Shown in pieces: positions 18,337-26,492 of a DNA stretch of 64,000 nucleotides. The notes beneath the pieces are model-generated. The model was not told the origin of the DNA and ran no database searches. It was given only the letters and a program-made list of their open reading frames with translations. Every line of letters begins with the position of its first letter. Positions within the stretch are counted from its first letter, which is position 1. The position numbers were made by a program, and so were the translations under genes. Source of the DNA: Bacillota bacterium (GTDB taxonomy: Bacteria; Bacillota; Clostridia; Acetivibrionales; Acetivibrionaceae); NCBI GenBank assembly GCA_023421115.1, contig JAEZUI010000264.1:75680-139679 (forward strand). Reading direction: 5' to 3'.

Positions 18337-20514
18337 ATGCCGCAAGATACTTTAATTAAGAAAAAAGACAGACAGGAAAAGTATATGGAAAGTGCATTAT
18401 TTAATCTTGCAGCAGTTTCGGATAAAAAGAGGCCAGGGGTGGAAGCAATATCAGATAATCCCCTTGTAAACTCATGTATGTATGTTGCAGAAAAGATGAA
18501 AATGAAAATTAATATACCTTCAAAAGAAAAGCTCGAAAAGAGTAATGACCTTTTAGATGAAATTGCAAAAGCATCTCGCATAAGGTATAGGCAGGTTGCA
18601 CTAAGAGGTGATTGGTGGAAAAGAGATAATGGACCTCTTTTGGCATTTTTTGAAGAAGATAACCGACCAATTGCCCTTATCCCTCAATCGTTGAATATAT
18701 ATAAGCTGTTTGATACCACAAATAAAAAAGAGATGTTTGTAGATGCAGAAACAGCACAGCTTATCAAACCTTTTGCATATGTATTTTATAGACCTTTCCC
18801 TTCTGAACCTATTGGCTTGAAACAACTGTTCAGCTTTAGTTTTGAAATGACTGCAATAAGAGATATTGTTATAATTTTGCTGATGGGTTTGGCCGGTGGT
18901 CTTTTAGGTATGATAAATCCCTTGGTAACAGGTATTATTATTGATAATATTGTTCCACAGGCAGACAGAAGTCAGCTCCTTATTATTGGTTTTTTACTTT
19001 TGTCTTTTGCAATAGGCAAGGTTTTATTTCAGTTAACACGTTCCACAGCAATGGTCAGAATGGAGGGTAAAATGGACAGCTTTGGGCAGTCGGCTGTATG
19101 GGACAGGCTTATAAGTCTTCCTATGACTTTTTTTAGAGATTTTAATTCCGGTGAGCTTGCTATGCGGGCTATGGGTATAAGCCAGATACGACAGGTGCTT
19201 TCGGGAGCAACAATAAGCACAATAATTTCAAGCGTTTTTTCACTGTTTAACGGACTGCTTATGTTTAATTACAGTGTAAAGCTATCCCTTGTTGCAATGG
19301 CATTAATCCTGTTTGCAGTGACCATTTCCCTGATTTTGGGTTATTATCAAATTCAATTTGAAAGAAAAAAAGAGGATATGGAAAACCGAATATCAGGATT
19401 TATGCTGCAGATTATTGAAGGTGTGACAAAATTTCGAGTATCCGGTTCTGAGCACAGAGCCTTCTATCAGTGGTCAAAACAATTTGCTGCTTTACGTAAG
19501 ATATGCTTGTCTAAAGAACTTTTTGCTAATATTTTAAATACTTTCAACGCAATTTTCCCACTGATTGCATATATGACGCTGTTTTATATATTAGGAGGCA
19601 GCAAAGGAGACATGACCACCGGTGAGTTTGTGGCGTTTAATGCTTCTTTTGGAATATTTATGGTAGCAATGCTGCAAATATCCGATACTATTTTAGAAGT
19701 AAATACAATTATTCCTACCTATGAAAATATAAAGCCGATACTTTGTACACTTCCTGAATATGATGAGGAAAAAGAAGATCCCGGGGAAATTGACGGTAAA
19801 ATTGAGATTGGGCATATCACTTTTAGGTATGAAAAAAATGGACCAGTAATATTAGACGATATTTCCCTTAAAATAAAAGAGGGTGAATATGTTGCAATTG
19901 TAGGTGCTTCAGGATGTGGAAAATCAACTCTACTTCGAATACTATTAGGTTTTGAAAAGGCAGAGTCGGGAAAAGTTTATTACAGTGGTAAGGATTTAGA
20001 GACAGTGGATATAAGAGCACTAAGAAAGCAGTTCGGAGTAGTGCTTCAAAACGGACAGCTCATAGCGGGTGATATTTTCAGCAATATTGTTGGCACCAAT
20101 CCGGCTTTGACCATAAAAGAAGCCGAAGAAGCGGCACAGATGGCCGGTTTGCTAGACGATATAAATGATATGCCAATGGGCTTTAATACTATTGTATCGG
20201 AGGGCGGAAGTACTTTGTCAGGCGGGCAGCGTCAAAGGCTAATGATAGCAAGGGCAATTGTGAATAAGCCCAAAATACTGTTTTTTGATGAAGCTACAAG
20301 TGCTCTTGATAACAATACTCAAAAACATGTAAGTGATAGTCTAGATAAACTAGATGCGACAAGAATTGTTATTGCACACAGACTAAGTACTGTAATAAAT
20401 TGTGACCGTATAATTGTATTAGAAAAAGGAAAGATAGCAGAAGAAGGAACCTATAAAGAGCTTATGGCTAAGGACGGCATTTTTGCCCAGTTGGCAAAAC
20501 GTCAATTGGAATGA
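18337..20514 (+). CDS. NHLM-type second ABC transporter (N-terminal cytosolic region, TM domain, ATPase)
   Basis: The 725 residues start with a soluble region (1-165) containing RYRQVALRGDWWKRDNGPL and an IPQSLNIYKLFD segment, typical of the second NHLM ABC protein (TIGR03797-like). The ABC membrane domain follows (about 170-470), then an ATPase with Walker A GASGCGKST, signature LSGGQRQR and Walker B ILFFDEATSALD. No C39 domain is present. It is shorter at the N terminus than the roughly 900-residue forms I know, so the front domain may be trimmed. With the peptidase-ABC protein it probably forms a heterodimeric exporter served by the HlyD-like adaptor. AGGGGGA precedes the ATG. It closes the eight-gene run; I saw only a weak inverted repeat (20526-20573) after it. 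Confidence 0.9.
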   Translation: MPQDTLIKKKDRQEKYMESALFNLAAVSDKKRPGVEAISDNPLVNSCMYVAEKMKMKINIPSKEKLEKSNDLLDEIAKASRIRYRQVALRGDWWKRDNGPLLAFFEEDNRPIALIPQSLNIYKLFDTTNKKEMFVDAETAQLIKPFAYVFYRPFPSEPIGLKQLFSFSFEMTAIRDIVIILLMGLAGGLLGMINPLVTGIIIDNIVPQADRSQLLIIGFLLLSFAIGKVLFQLTRSTAMVRMEGKMDSFGQSAVWDRLISLPMTFFRDFNSGELAMRAMGISQIRQVLSGATISTIISSVFSLFNGLLMFNYSVKLSLVAMALILFAVTISLILGYYQIQFERKKEDMENRISGFMLQIIEGVTKFRVSGSEHRAFYQWSKQFAALRKICLSKELFANILNTFNAIFPLIAYMTLFYILGGSKGDMTTGEFVAFNASFGIFMVAMLQISDTILEVNTIIPTYENIKPILCTLPEYDEEKEDPGEIDGKIEIGHITFRYEKNGPVILDDISLKIKEGEYVAIVGASGCGKSTLLRILLGFEKAESGKVYYSGKDLETVDIRALRKQFGVVLQNGQLIAGDIFSNIVGTNPALTIKEAEEAAQMAGLLDDINDMPMGFNTIVSEGGSTLSGGQRQRLMIARAIVNKPKILFFDEATSALDNNTQKHVSDSLDKLDATRIVIAHRLSTVINCDRIIVLEKGKIAEEGTYKELMAKDGIFAQLAKRQLE

Positions 20515-20623
20515 TATATAATTCTTGTTTATAAAAGTTTTGAACTGTTGTTTAAAGTAGTCACCTTTATAAACCTTAAGATAAGTTTCTTTCAGGTTTG
20601 CTTTCTATCTGCTAGAAATTTTA

Positions 20624-20652
20624 TTGAAGTTTTATCATAATTATGATAAAAT
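20624..20652 (+). promoter_or_regulatory. Promoter with embedded 22-bp palindromic operator of the toxin-antitoxin operon
   Basis: TTGAAG (20624-20629) and TAAAAT (20647-20652) are spaced by 17 bases. A perfect 22-bp palindrome (20630-20651) fills the spacer and covers most of the -10 box. Phd/YefM antitoxins repress their own operons by binding such palindromes, so this is the likely autoregulatory site. Confidence 0.75.
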
Positions 20653-20682
20653 TATAGTAATATAACTTGGAGGTGCTATTTT

Positions 20683-20970
20683 ATGCCACAAATTAGACCA
20701 GTGTCCGATTTGAGAAATAAATTTGCTGATATTTCAAAAGCTGTCCACGAATCCACTGAACCAGTGATTCTAACAAAAAATGGCTATGGAGATATGGTTG
20801 TTATGAGTTATGAAGCTTTTGAGAAGTATCAATTTGAAAGTGAGATATATTTAAAACTTAAGGAAGCTGAGATTCAAGCAAAGCAAACAAATAAACGATT
20901 TACTCATAAGGAAGTTTTTTGCGACTTGAAAAAGAAATTGAAGGATAAAATAGATAATGAGAAAGTATAA
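20683..20970 (+). CDS. Phd/YefM-family antitoxin
   Basis: A 95-residue protein opens with MPQIRPVSDLRNKFADISKAV, the DNA-binding N-terminal fold of the Phd/YefM family, followed by EPVILTKNGYGDMVVMSYEAFEKY, the conserved strand-helix core. The lysine-rich C-terminal tail is the usual toxin-neutralising, protease-labile part. GGAGGTG lies seven bases before the ATG. It overlaps the toxin gene by 14 bases, the usual antitoxin-first arrangement, and has a palindromic operator just upstream. Confidence 0.92.
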   Translation: MPQIRPVSDLRNKFADISKAVHESTEPVILTKNGYGDMVVMSYEAFEKYQFESEIYLKLKEAEIQAKQTNKRFTHKEVFCDLKKKLKDKIDNEKV

Positions 20971-21274
20971 AATTAATTATCTCCCTGTTGCTAAAGAGGA
21001 TATCACAGATATTATCCTTTATATATCAGAACATTTAAGTGCATCGAAAGCTGCAATGGATTTACTGGAATCTCTGGATGCTTCGATTTCTTTATTGCAG
21101 GATTTTCCCTATGCTTATAAGCTTTTTCGTATGATAAAACCTATAGATGAAGAATATAGACTGCTACCAGTAAAAAATTATGCGGTTTTTTATGTTGTGC
21201 GAGAACATGAGAAAATTGTTGAAATACATCGAGTGATTTATTCAAAGATGGACATAAATAGAATTATAGGATAA
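20957..21274 (+). CDS. RelE/ParE-superfamily toxin
   Basis: At 105 residues this has the RelE/ParE plan: an N-terminal strand and helix (YKINYLPVAKEDITDIILYISEHL), a second helix with SLDASISLLQDFPYAYKLF, then the strands YRLLPVKNYAVFYVV and EIHRVIYSKMDINRII. RelE members cleave mRNA in the ribosome and ParE members poison gyrase; sequence reading alone does not separate them, though a basic C-terminal strand with IHRVIY is common to both. The start lies within the antitoxin gene, implying translational coupling. It lies next to insertion-sequence debris, consistent with a mobile origin. Confidence 0.88.
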   Translation: MRKYKINYLPVAKEDITDIILYISEHLSASKAAMDLLESLDASISLLQDFPYAYKLFRMIKPIDEEYRLLPVKNYAVFYVVREHEKIVEIHRVIYSKMDINRIIG

Positions 21275-21703
21275 ATATTTAGATAGAATCAGTAGTCATT
21301 GCGTTGCTTTGAATTCATTTGTCAGTCGATATTAAAGTAGCACAAGATTTTATCATCCTTAAAAGCTGCAAAGCCCATTACAAATGTAAATACTGCGGGT
21401 ATGAAGAAAAAGGCCCATAACAAAAGCTAAAAGCAACTGACGCAGCCTTTAGCCTCCTTGTTATAGGCAATTGGGTGGATGCCTATAACGGACAAATAAT
21501 CCAATTGAGGAGTGGTGGAATATGTATGTGCAAGAAAAAAAGTCGAAAGAGAATAAAAGTAGGGTAGTTGCTAATGCTGTTGGGCAGAGGAAAAGTGGTG
21601 TAATACAGAGTATAGGTCTAAAATTGTGGAGCAAAGAAACATGCAGGAAATGGTGACCAGTATTTCTCATAATTTGGGAATTAAGAAAAAAGCAAATACC
21701 TAC
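21275..21703. other. Gene-poor debris between the toxin gene and the IS91-like remnant
   Basis: No intact gene is seen. A short plus-strand frame (about 21358-21418) reads SCKAHYKCKYCGYEEK, a zinc-ribbon-like scrap of the kind found in transposases, and stops at once. A perfect 10-bp inverted repeat (21460-21469 with 21480-21489) sits in the middle without a T tract. The region looks like remains of mobile elements. Confidence 0.4.
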
Positions 21704-22102
21704 CTATCTATCTGTTTGTTTATTTCTACTGTCTGCTATTGCTGGATGCCTAACATATCGTGCCATATATCTTGCTGCTTGCTTTGTTTTCCCTTCTGTC
21801 CTTCTTTTCGCCTGTATGTTAAAGCCATTACTTCTTTCTTTGAAGCACCAGTCAATTATCTTTGCTAATTCCTTATCCCTTGGCATCGTTTTCTTTAATG
21901 CTATTAATATATAATACTGCCACTTCTTTCGTATCACAGTATAGTCTATGTAGGACATTGCTATCCATTTACCTTTTGGAGTTAATCCTCCTTCTGTCAT
22001 TAACATATGTACATGCATCTTTGTTTTTAAATCTCTTCCGAATGGATGCAGTACCATTAATATTCCAGGCAACCAAAAGTTTTTTAGACATAAATTAAGC
22101 AT
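21704..22102 (-). pseudogene. IS91-family (HUH Y2) transposase remnant
   Basis: The 132-residue minus-strand frame holds LMVLHPFGRDLKTKMHVHMLMTEGGL, the HUH-type metal-binding region of IS91/IS801 transposases (H-V-H here), and later ARYMARYVRHPAIADSR, the family's conserved YxxR/YVRHP segment. The N-terminal zinc finger and the C-terminal third are missing; after ADSR the frame runs into unrelated residues and a stop. The family moves by rolling-circle-like replication. This copy cannot be active. Confidence 0.8.
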
Positions 22103-22421
22103 TATTACAATAATTCCGTAATTTTATATTGGGAACATATGTTAAAAGAGTGCAAAAAGTTATAGATTATTAAAGAAATTATATAATTTACCAGGAGGAT
22201 AAGATTATGACGGAATTTTTAAGAAAATCAGCAAAAGGTAGGAGAATTTTATGCTAAGGTCAGCTAGTATGAAAAGCAAATAAAGCCCAAACAGAGAAGT
22301 ACTGATAATATTTTAGAAAATGGAAGGAAGTTCATTAAGACCTGTTGTCTAGATTGATCCGGTTGATTGTTAACAAGAATTATTAAAATAGAACAAAGAA
22401 CCGTCCCCTGCTTTAACAAAC
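22103..22421. other. Non-coding stretch with small ORF scraps
   Basis: A strong site (CAGGAGG) stands before ATG 22207, but that frame stops after 16 codons (22207-22257), so it looks like the head of a deleted gene. Near 22391-22408 the motif AACAAAGAACCGTCCCC occurs, which resembles ends of REP-like elements that recur in Firmicutes; only one arm is visible. Nothing else is supported. Confidence 0.35.
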
Positions 22422-22453
22422 AAAAAACCGTAACTGAAGTCAAGTTACGGTTT
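22422..22453 (-). terminator. Rho-independent terminator of the stalk-domain gene
   Basis: A perfect 11-bp inverted repeat (22425-22435 with 22443-22453) has a 7-nt loop. Read on the minus strand it ends in a run of six T, 30 bases after the stop codon of the minus-strand gene. Confidence 0.85.
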
Positions 22454-22483
22454 CTAAAAAATTCTAAAGTTTAAAGCAATAAG

Positions 22484-23212
22484 TTATTTGTGAAGTGCCA
22501 CATCAACTAGCCCATAACGTACAAAGGTTGATGCAGTGGAGGGGATATCAGTATTTATCTCAATTTTAAACTTTTCCACTCCTGAAATGTTTACATCAAA
22601 ATCGATAGGAAGAATTCCTCCTGTCAATTCAGGAGATGTGTATAAAAGTTTGTTGTCTCCATACAAATTTAGAGTGGCTTTGTAATCCGTACTGTTGGAG
22701 TAATAGGAAAGAGCAAATTTGCCGCTAATTCTACTATATTTTTTACTTAACAGATAGTCTGTGTATAACCAGTTATAATTTATATTACAGTCAATTACTC
22801 TGGCATAGGAATTTTCCATAGAATCCTTGAAATTGCCGATCGGAAGTTTATTCCATTCGCTGAAACCACTCTTAGCTTGGAGATTAAAATGATATAAATC
22901 ATAAAGCCATACCACATCAGCTTTTTCATCACTAATATATACACTTTTAGTTGTCCCATCCCAAGTTACTTCTTTGCCTAAAGCTTCGGCTACTGCTCTT
23001 ACAGGTAGATATGTAGTTCCATCATAAATAAAAGGCTCAACAGTTTTACCGTTTCCATCTTTAGAATTTACTAATGAGTTGTTTACAAATATTTTGACAT
23101 TGTCATAATAAACATCAATGGTCTTTTTAAGAGATGCAGCGTATGAAGTAGAGATAAGTAAAGACAAAAAAATTAATAGAACACCGATTTTTTTTACATA
23201 CTTTTTTAACAT
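22484..23212 (-). CDS. Secreted stalk-domain protein with NPCBM-like C-terminal domain
   Basis: A signal peptide (IGVLLIFLSLLISTSYA) is followed by a copper-amine-oxidase N-terminal-like 'stalk' domain (PF07833): VYYDNVKIFVNN, YDGTTYLPVRAVAEALGKEVTWDGTTKSVYI. The last 130 residues have beta-sandwich strands such as SRISGKFALSYYSNST and FDVNISGVEKFKIEINT, as in NPCBM/NEW2 carbohydrate-binding-like modules. It is 242 residues, exported, probably cell-wall-associated. GGGAGG precedes the ATG. It is transcribed divergently from the hybrid kinase gene. Function beyond binding is unknown; no oxidase domain is present. Confidence 0.82.
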   Translation of the reverse strand: MLKKYVKKIGVLLIFLSLLISTSYAASLKKTIDVYYDNVKIFVNNSLVNSKDGNGKTVEPFIYDGTTYLPVRAVAEALGKEVTWDGTTKSVYISDEKADVVWLYDLYHFNLQAKSGFSEWNKLPIGNFKDSMENSYARVIDCNINYNWLYTDYLLSKKYSRISGKFALSYYSNSTDYKATLNLYGDNKLLYTSPELTGGILPIDFDVNISGVEKFKIEINTDIPSTASTFVRYGLVDVALHK

Positions 23213-23581
23213 TGTATAATCCTCCCGAATATCTTAATTTATACTACACACATTCAAAAGTATAGCCTTTATTAGAAGATATTTCAATAGAATAATTCTT
23301 ATTACTAATTTAATTTAGTTTTTTATAATTTGGTTCTTAATATAAGTTATAAATAATTTACTAGTTTGGCAAAAATAATATGGAAGTCAAACGGAGAAAA
23401 ATAGTAAAAGCATTATCATAAAATAACTAGATATTATGTTAATTAAACAAGAATTTATCCGATATTATAAGTGCATAGAGTATTCTGATAATAAAGCATT
23501 AATCGAATCATGCAATTAATATATAAGTTTAGATATTGATTGCTAGGGTTGTTCTTCATATATACATTAGGAGGATTTCGA
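23213..23581. other. Divergent intergenic region
   Basis: About 370 AT-rich bases separate the minus-strand stalk-domain gene from the plus-strand hybrid kinase, so promoters for both must lie here. I could not pick convincing -35/-10 pairs. The last part holds the AGGAGG site of the kinase gene. No ORF, hairpin or repeat of note. Confidence 0.4.
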
Positions 23582-26299
23582 ATGACCTTGAGAAAAAAAG
23601 TAAACTTCATTTTGTTCTTTTCTATTTTGGTTTGCCCCGCTTTTGGATTTACTACTTCTATATTGCAGGGTGAAAGTATAGGAAATTTCACAATCGGTGT
23701 TCTTATATATATACTGGTATTTTCTGTAATGGGTTGTGCTGTAATTAATTGCAAACTAACACATATCATAAAATACTTGGATTCAAAACAAGAAAATCTT
23801 AAAAAAGTAGCATGCAATAATGTAAAATTCATTGAAAACTTTTTTATTGTATTTTTGATAGTGTATAATACTGTGGGTTTATTTTCACCTTTCCTTTCTG
23901 GTAATACATCGCAATATAGTGCTATAATTGTTCTTTTAGGCGGGCTTCCTCAGTTGTTTTTTCTTTGTATTTCATTAACATTTACATTTATATATTATTT
24001 TGAAAAAGAAACATCTGAGTTGGGGGTTCACCCGGGGAAGGGATATATCAATTATAAAATGAAATATTTAAGTATCGCCATTATTATCCCTTTGGCTATT
24101 ATCCTTCAGCTCACAGTAACTGGCATAACCATCATATATTCAGTTCGATTAACGATAGACAGGAATATTAATAATAATTTCCAAAATACGACATATACAT
24201 ACAAAGAAAAGGTGGATTTATTTCAAAACGAATTAAACGAAACATACAAAAAACAAATGGAAAAAATTGTGTATTCCAATTTAATGTCAATTGCAATGCT
24301 TATTACTATATTTATAATTTCTTTAAGAGTAGTATATAATCCAATCAAGGATGTAATCCTAGCATTTAAGAGCCTTTCAAATAATGACAGCGGATTATCC
24401 ACTTCAATAAAAATCAGTTCAAAGGATGAAATCGGACAAGTAGTTGATAATTTCAATAACTTTGTTCTCCGATTGAAACAGTTGGATAAACTGAAAGATG
24501 ATTTTTTAGCAAATGTTTCACATGAACTTCGAACGCCCATCAATAGTATTATTGGACTTACTGAATCATTGGTTGACGGTGTGGCGGGAGAACCCAATCC
24601 CGAAATGAAAGAGAATCTGAATATGATTATTTCTAGTAGTAAGAGACTTTCCAGTCTCATAAATGACATCCTTGACTTCTCAAAGCTAAAAAGCAACGAT
24701 ATTGCTATATCCAGTAAAAATATTGATTTAAAGCAAACATCTGACATGGTTTTAAACATATTAAAATCACTAACATCTACAAAAAATATTGAGTTAAAAA
24801 ATGAAATTCCCGATGAAATTCCTTGTGCTTTTGCTGATGAAAACAGGGTTCAGCAAATTTTGTTCAATATATTAGGAAATGCCATTAAATTTACCAGTGA
24901 AGGTTATGTTAAGATTAGTGCGGAACAAAAAGATGCGTGGATTTTAATAATTATTGAAGACACAGGAATTGGGATTCCAAAAGAAAAGTGTTTGGACATA
25001 TTTAAATCCTTTGAACAGGTAGACAGTTCCATTGAAAGAAAATATGGAGGTACAGGACTCGGACTTGCCATTTCAAAACAACTAGTTGAGATCCATGGAG
25101 GCACAATATGGGTAGAATCCGAGCTTGGAGCAGGCTCAAAATTCAGTTTTACACTTCCCGCAGGCCAAAAGATCCAAAACACTTCATACGAAACCCAATT
25201 ATTAACAGCTGTGAGTAGTGAAGAAAGTGATGTGATAAGCAATGTTTTTGAAGTTCCTTATGAGAAAGCGGAATATCGAGTTCTTGTTGTAGACGATGAA
25301 AAAGTAAACAGACAGGTTTTATTTAATCAATTTTCATTAGAGCACTATCATGTATCTTTGGCAGAGAACGGGATTGAAGCTTTGGAAATTTTAAATGAAA
25401 GGGAATATGACCTGGTTTTTCTGGATATTATGATGCCCAAAATGTCAGGATATGAGGTGTGTAAAAAAATTAGAGAAAAATATAACCTTTTTGAGCTTCC
25501 AGTATTAATGCTTACTGCAAAAAATCAGCCAAAGGATTTAGTTGCAGGATTTGAAGCTGGAGCTAATGATTATGTCAATAAACCTTTTGATAAAAAAGAA
25601 CTTTTATCCAGAACCAAAACATTGCTTCTTTTAAATCATTCGATTAGAGATATTTTAATGCTTAATGAGGAAATCAATGAGACCCAGAGCGAAATGATAT
25701 ATACATTAGGAGAAGCTGCTGAAGCTCGTTCAAGAGAAACAGGGTATCATGTTAAAAGAGTGGCGGAATACTCCTATTTATTAGCAATAAAAAGCGGCTT
25801 TTCTCAGGAAGAAGCCAATATGTTAAAACTTGTTTCGCCTATGCATGATATAGGAAAGATAGCTATAGCGGATGAAATCTTAAATAAGCCTGGGAAACTC
25901 ACTCCGGAAGAATTTGAAATTATCAAATCCCATGTGGAAATTGGATACAATCTGATTAATAAATCAAATAGAAAAATGTTGAAGCTTGCCTCTGTCATCG
26001 CCTATGAGCATCACGAAAAATATAACGGTACAGGATATCCAAGAGGATTAAAAGGTGAGGAAATCAGTATTTATGGTAGAATTTTAGCTCTCGCAGATGT
26101 GTTTGATGCACTAGCGAGTGACCGTGTATATAAGAAAGCCTGGGAAATGGACCGTATATTGGAATTAATAAAAAATGAAAGAGGAAATCATTTTGACCCT
26201 CACTTAGTTGACATTTTTTTTGAAAATCTCAGTGAATTCATTGAAATAAAAAATAAATATACTGAGTCTATCAAAAATGAGTTGGGGACTATTGACTAA
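23582..26299 (+). CDS. Membrane hybrid sensor kinase - receiver - HD-GYP phosphodiesterase
   Basis: From ATG 23582 (AGGAGG seven bases upstream; the TTG at 23540 has no site) the protein has 905 residues. Several TM helices (about 10-240) lead to a HAMP-like linker, HisKA with VSHELRTP (His about 314), HATPase_c with N box FNILGNAIKF, DTGIGIP and GGTGLGLAISK, a receiver domain (VLVVDDE about 567, phospho-acceptor in LVFLDIMMP) and an HD-GYP domain (MHDIGK, then HHEKYNGTGYP). HD-GYP proteins hydrolyse cyclic di-GMP. Phosphotransfer from its own kinase to its receiver could thus set c-di-GMP breakdown in one polypeptide. All diagnostic residues are present. It stands alone, with no second regulator nearby. 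Confidence 0.92.
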   Translation: MTLRKKVNFILFFSILVCPAFGFTTSILQGESIGNFTIGVLIYILVFSVMGCAVINCKLTHIIKYLDSKQENLKKVACNNVKFIENFFIVFLIVYNTVGLFSPFLSGNTSQYSAIIVLLGGLPQLFFLCISLTFTFIYYFEKETSELGVHPGKGYINYKMKYLSIAIIIPLAIILQLTVTGITIIYSVRLTIDRNINNNFQNTTYTYKEKVDLFQNELNETYKKQMEKIVYSNLMSIAMLITIFIISLRVVYNPIKDVILAFKSLSNNDSGLSTSIKISSKDEIGQVVDNFNNFVLRLKQLDKLKDDFLANVSHELRTPINSIIGLTESLVDGVAGEPNPEMKENLNMIISSSKRLSSLINDILDFSKLKSNDIAISSKNIDLKQTSDMVLNILKSLTSTKNIELKNEIPDEIPCAFADENRVQQILFNILGNAIKFTSEGYVKISAEQKDAWILIIIEDTGIGIPKEKCLDIFKSFEQVDSSIERKYGGTGLGLAISKQLVEIHGGTIWVESELGAGSKFSFTLPAGQKIQNTSYETQLLTAVSSEESDVISNVFEVPYEKAEYRVLVVDDEKVNRQVLFNQFSLEHYHVSLAENGIEALEILNEREYDLVFLDIMMPKMSGYEVCKKIREKYNLFELPVLMLTAKNQPKDLVAGFEAGANDYVNKPFDKKELLSRTKTLLLLNHSIRDILMLNEEINETQSEMIYTLGEAAEARSRETGYHVKRVAEYSYLLAIKSGFSQEEANMLKLVSPMHDIGKIAIADEILNKPGKLTPEEFEIIKSHVEIGYNLINKSNRKMLKLASVIAYEHHEKYNGTGYPRGLKGEEISIYGRILALADVFDALASDRVYKKAWEMDRILELIKNERGNHFDPHLVDIFFENLSEFIEIKNKYTESIKNELGTID

Positions 26300-26328
26300 A
26301 GAAATACTATAGATATCCACTTTTGTAA

Positions 26329-26490
26329 TTAAATTCTGATTATCAATAAAAATACCATGCACCCTGCTAAGCTAAACACTAGTCCATATTGTATACTGTC
26401 ACTGATTGAGTTGAACGGATACCCAACGGCTGCTGCAATTAGTCCTGCCAAAGCTGATGGGATTAAATGGATTACTTTTTGTGAAGGCAT
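26329..26490 (-). CDS. Small membrane protein (53 residues), coupled to the GT39 gene
   Basis: ATG 26490 lies two bases beyond the TGA stop of the glycosyltransferase gene (GGC TGA TT ATG), so it could be translated by re-initiation. The product starts MPSQKVIHLIPSALAGLIAA and ends in GCMVFLLIIRI. It has two hydrophobic stretches (about residues 10-24 and 35-52) separated by a polar loop (YPFNSISDSIQY), so a hairpin membrane protein is likely. No separate ribosome binding site is clear. It may be a real small subunit or the end of a former longer ORF. Family not recognised. Confidence 0.5.
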   Translation of the reverse strand: MPSQKVIHLIPSALAGLIAAAVGYPFNSISDSIQYGLVFSLAGCMVFLLIIRI

Positions 26491-26492
26491 AA

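Noticed and set aside
21626..22098. Plus-strand ORFs over the IS91-like remnant
   Set aside because: They are antisense to a recognisable transposase frame and have no family features.
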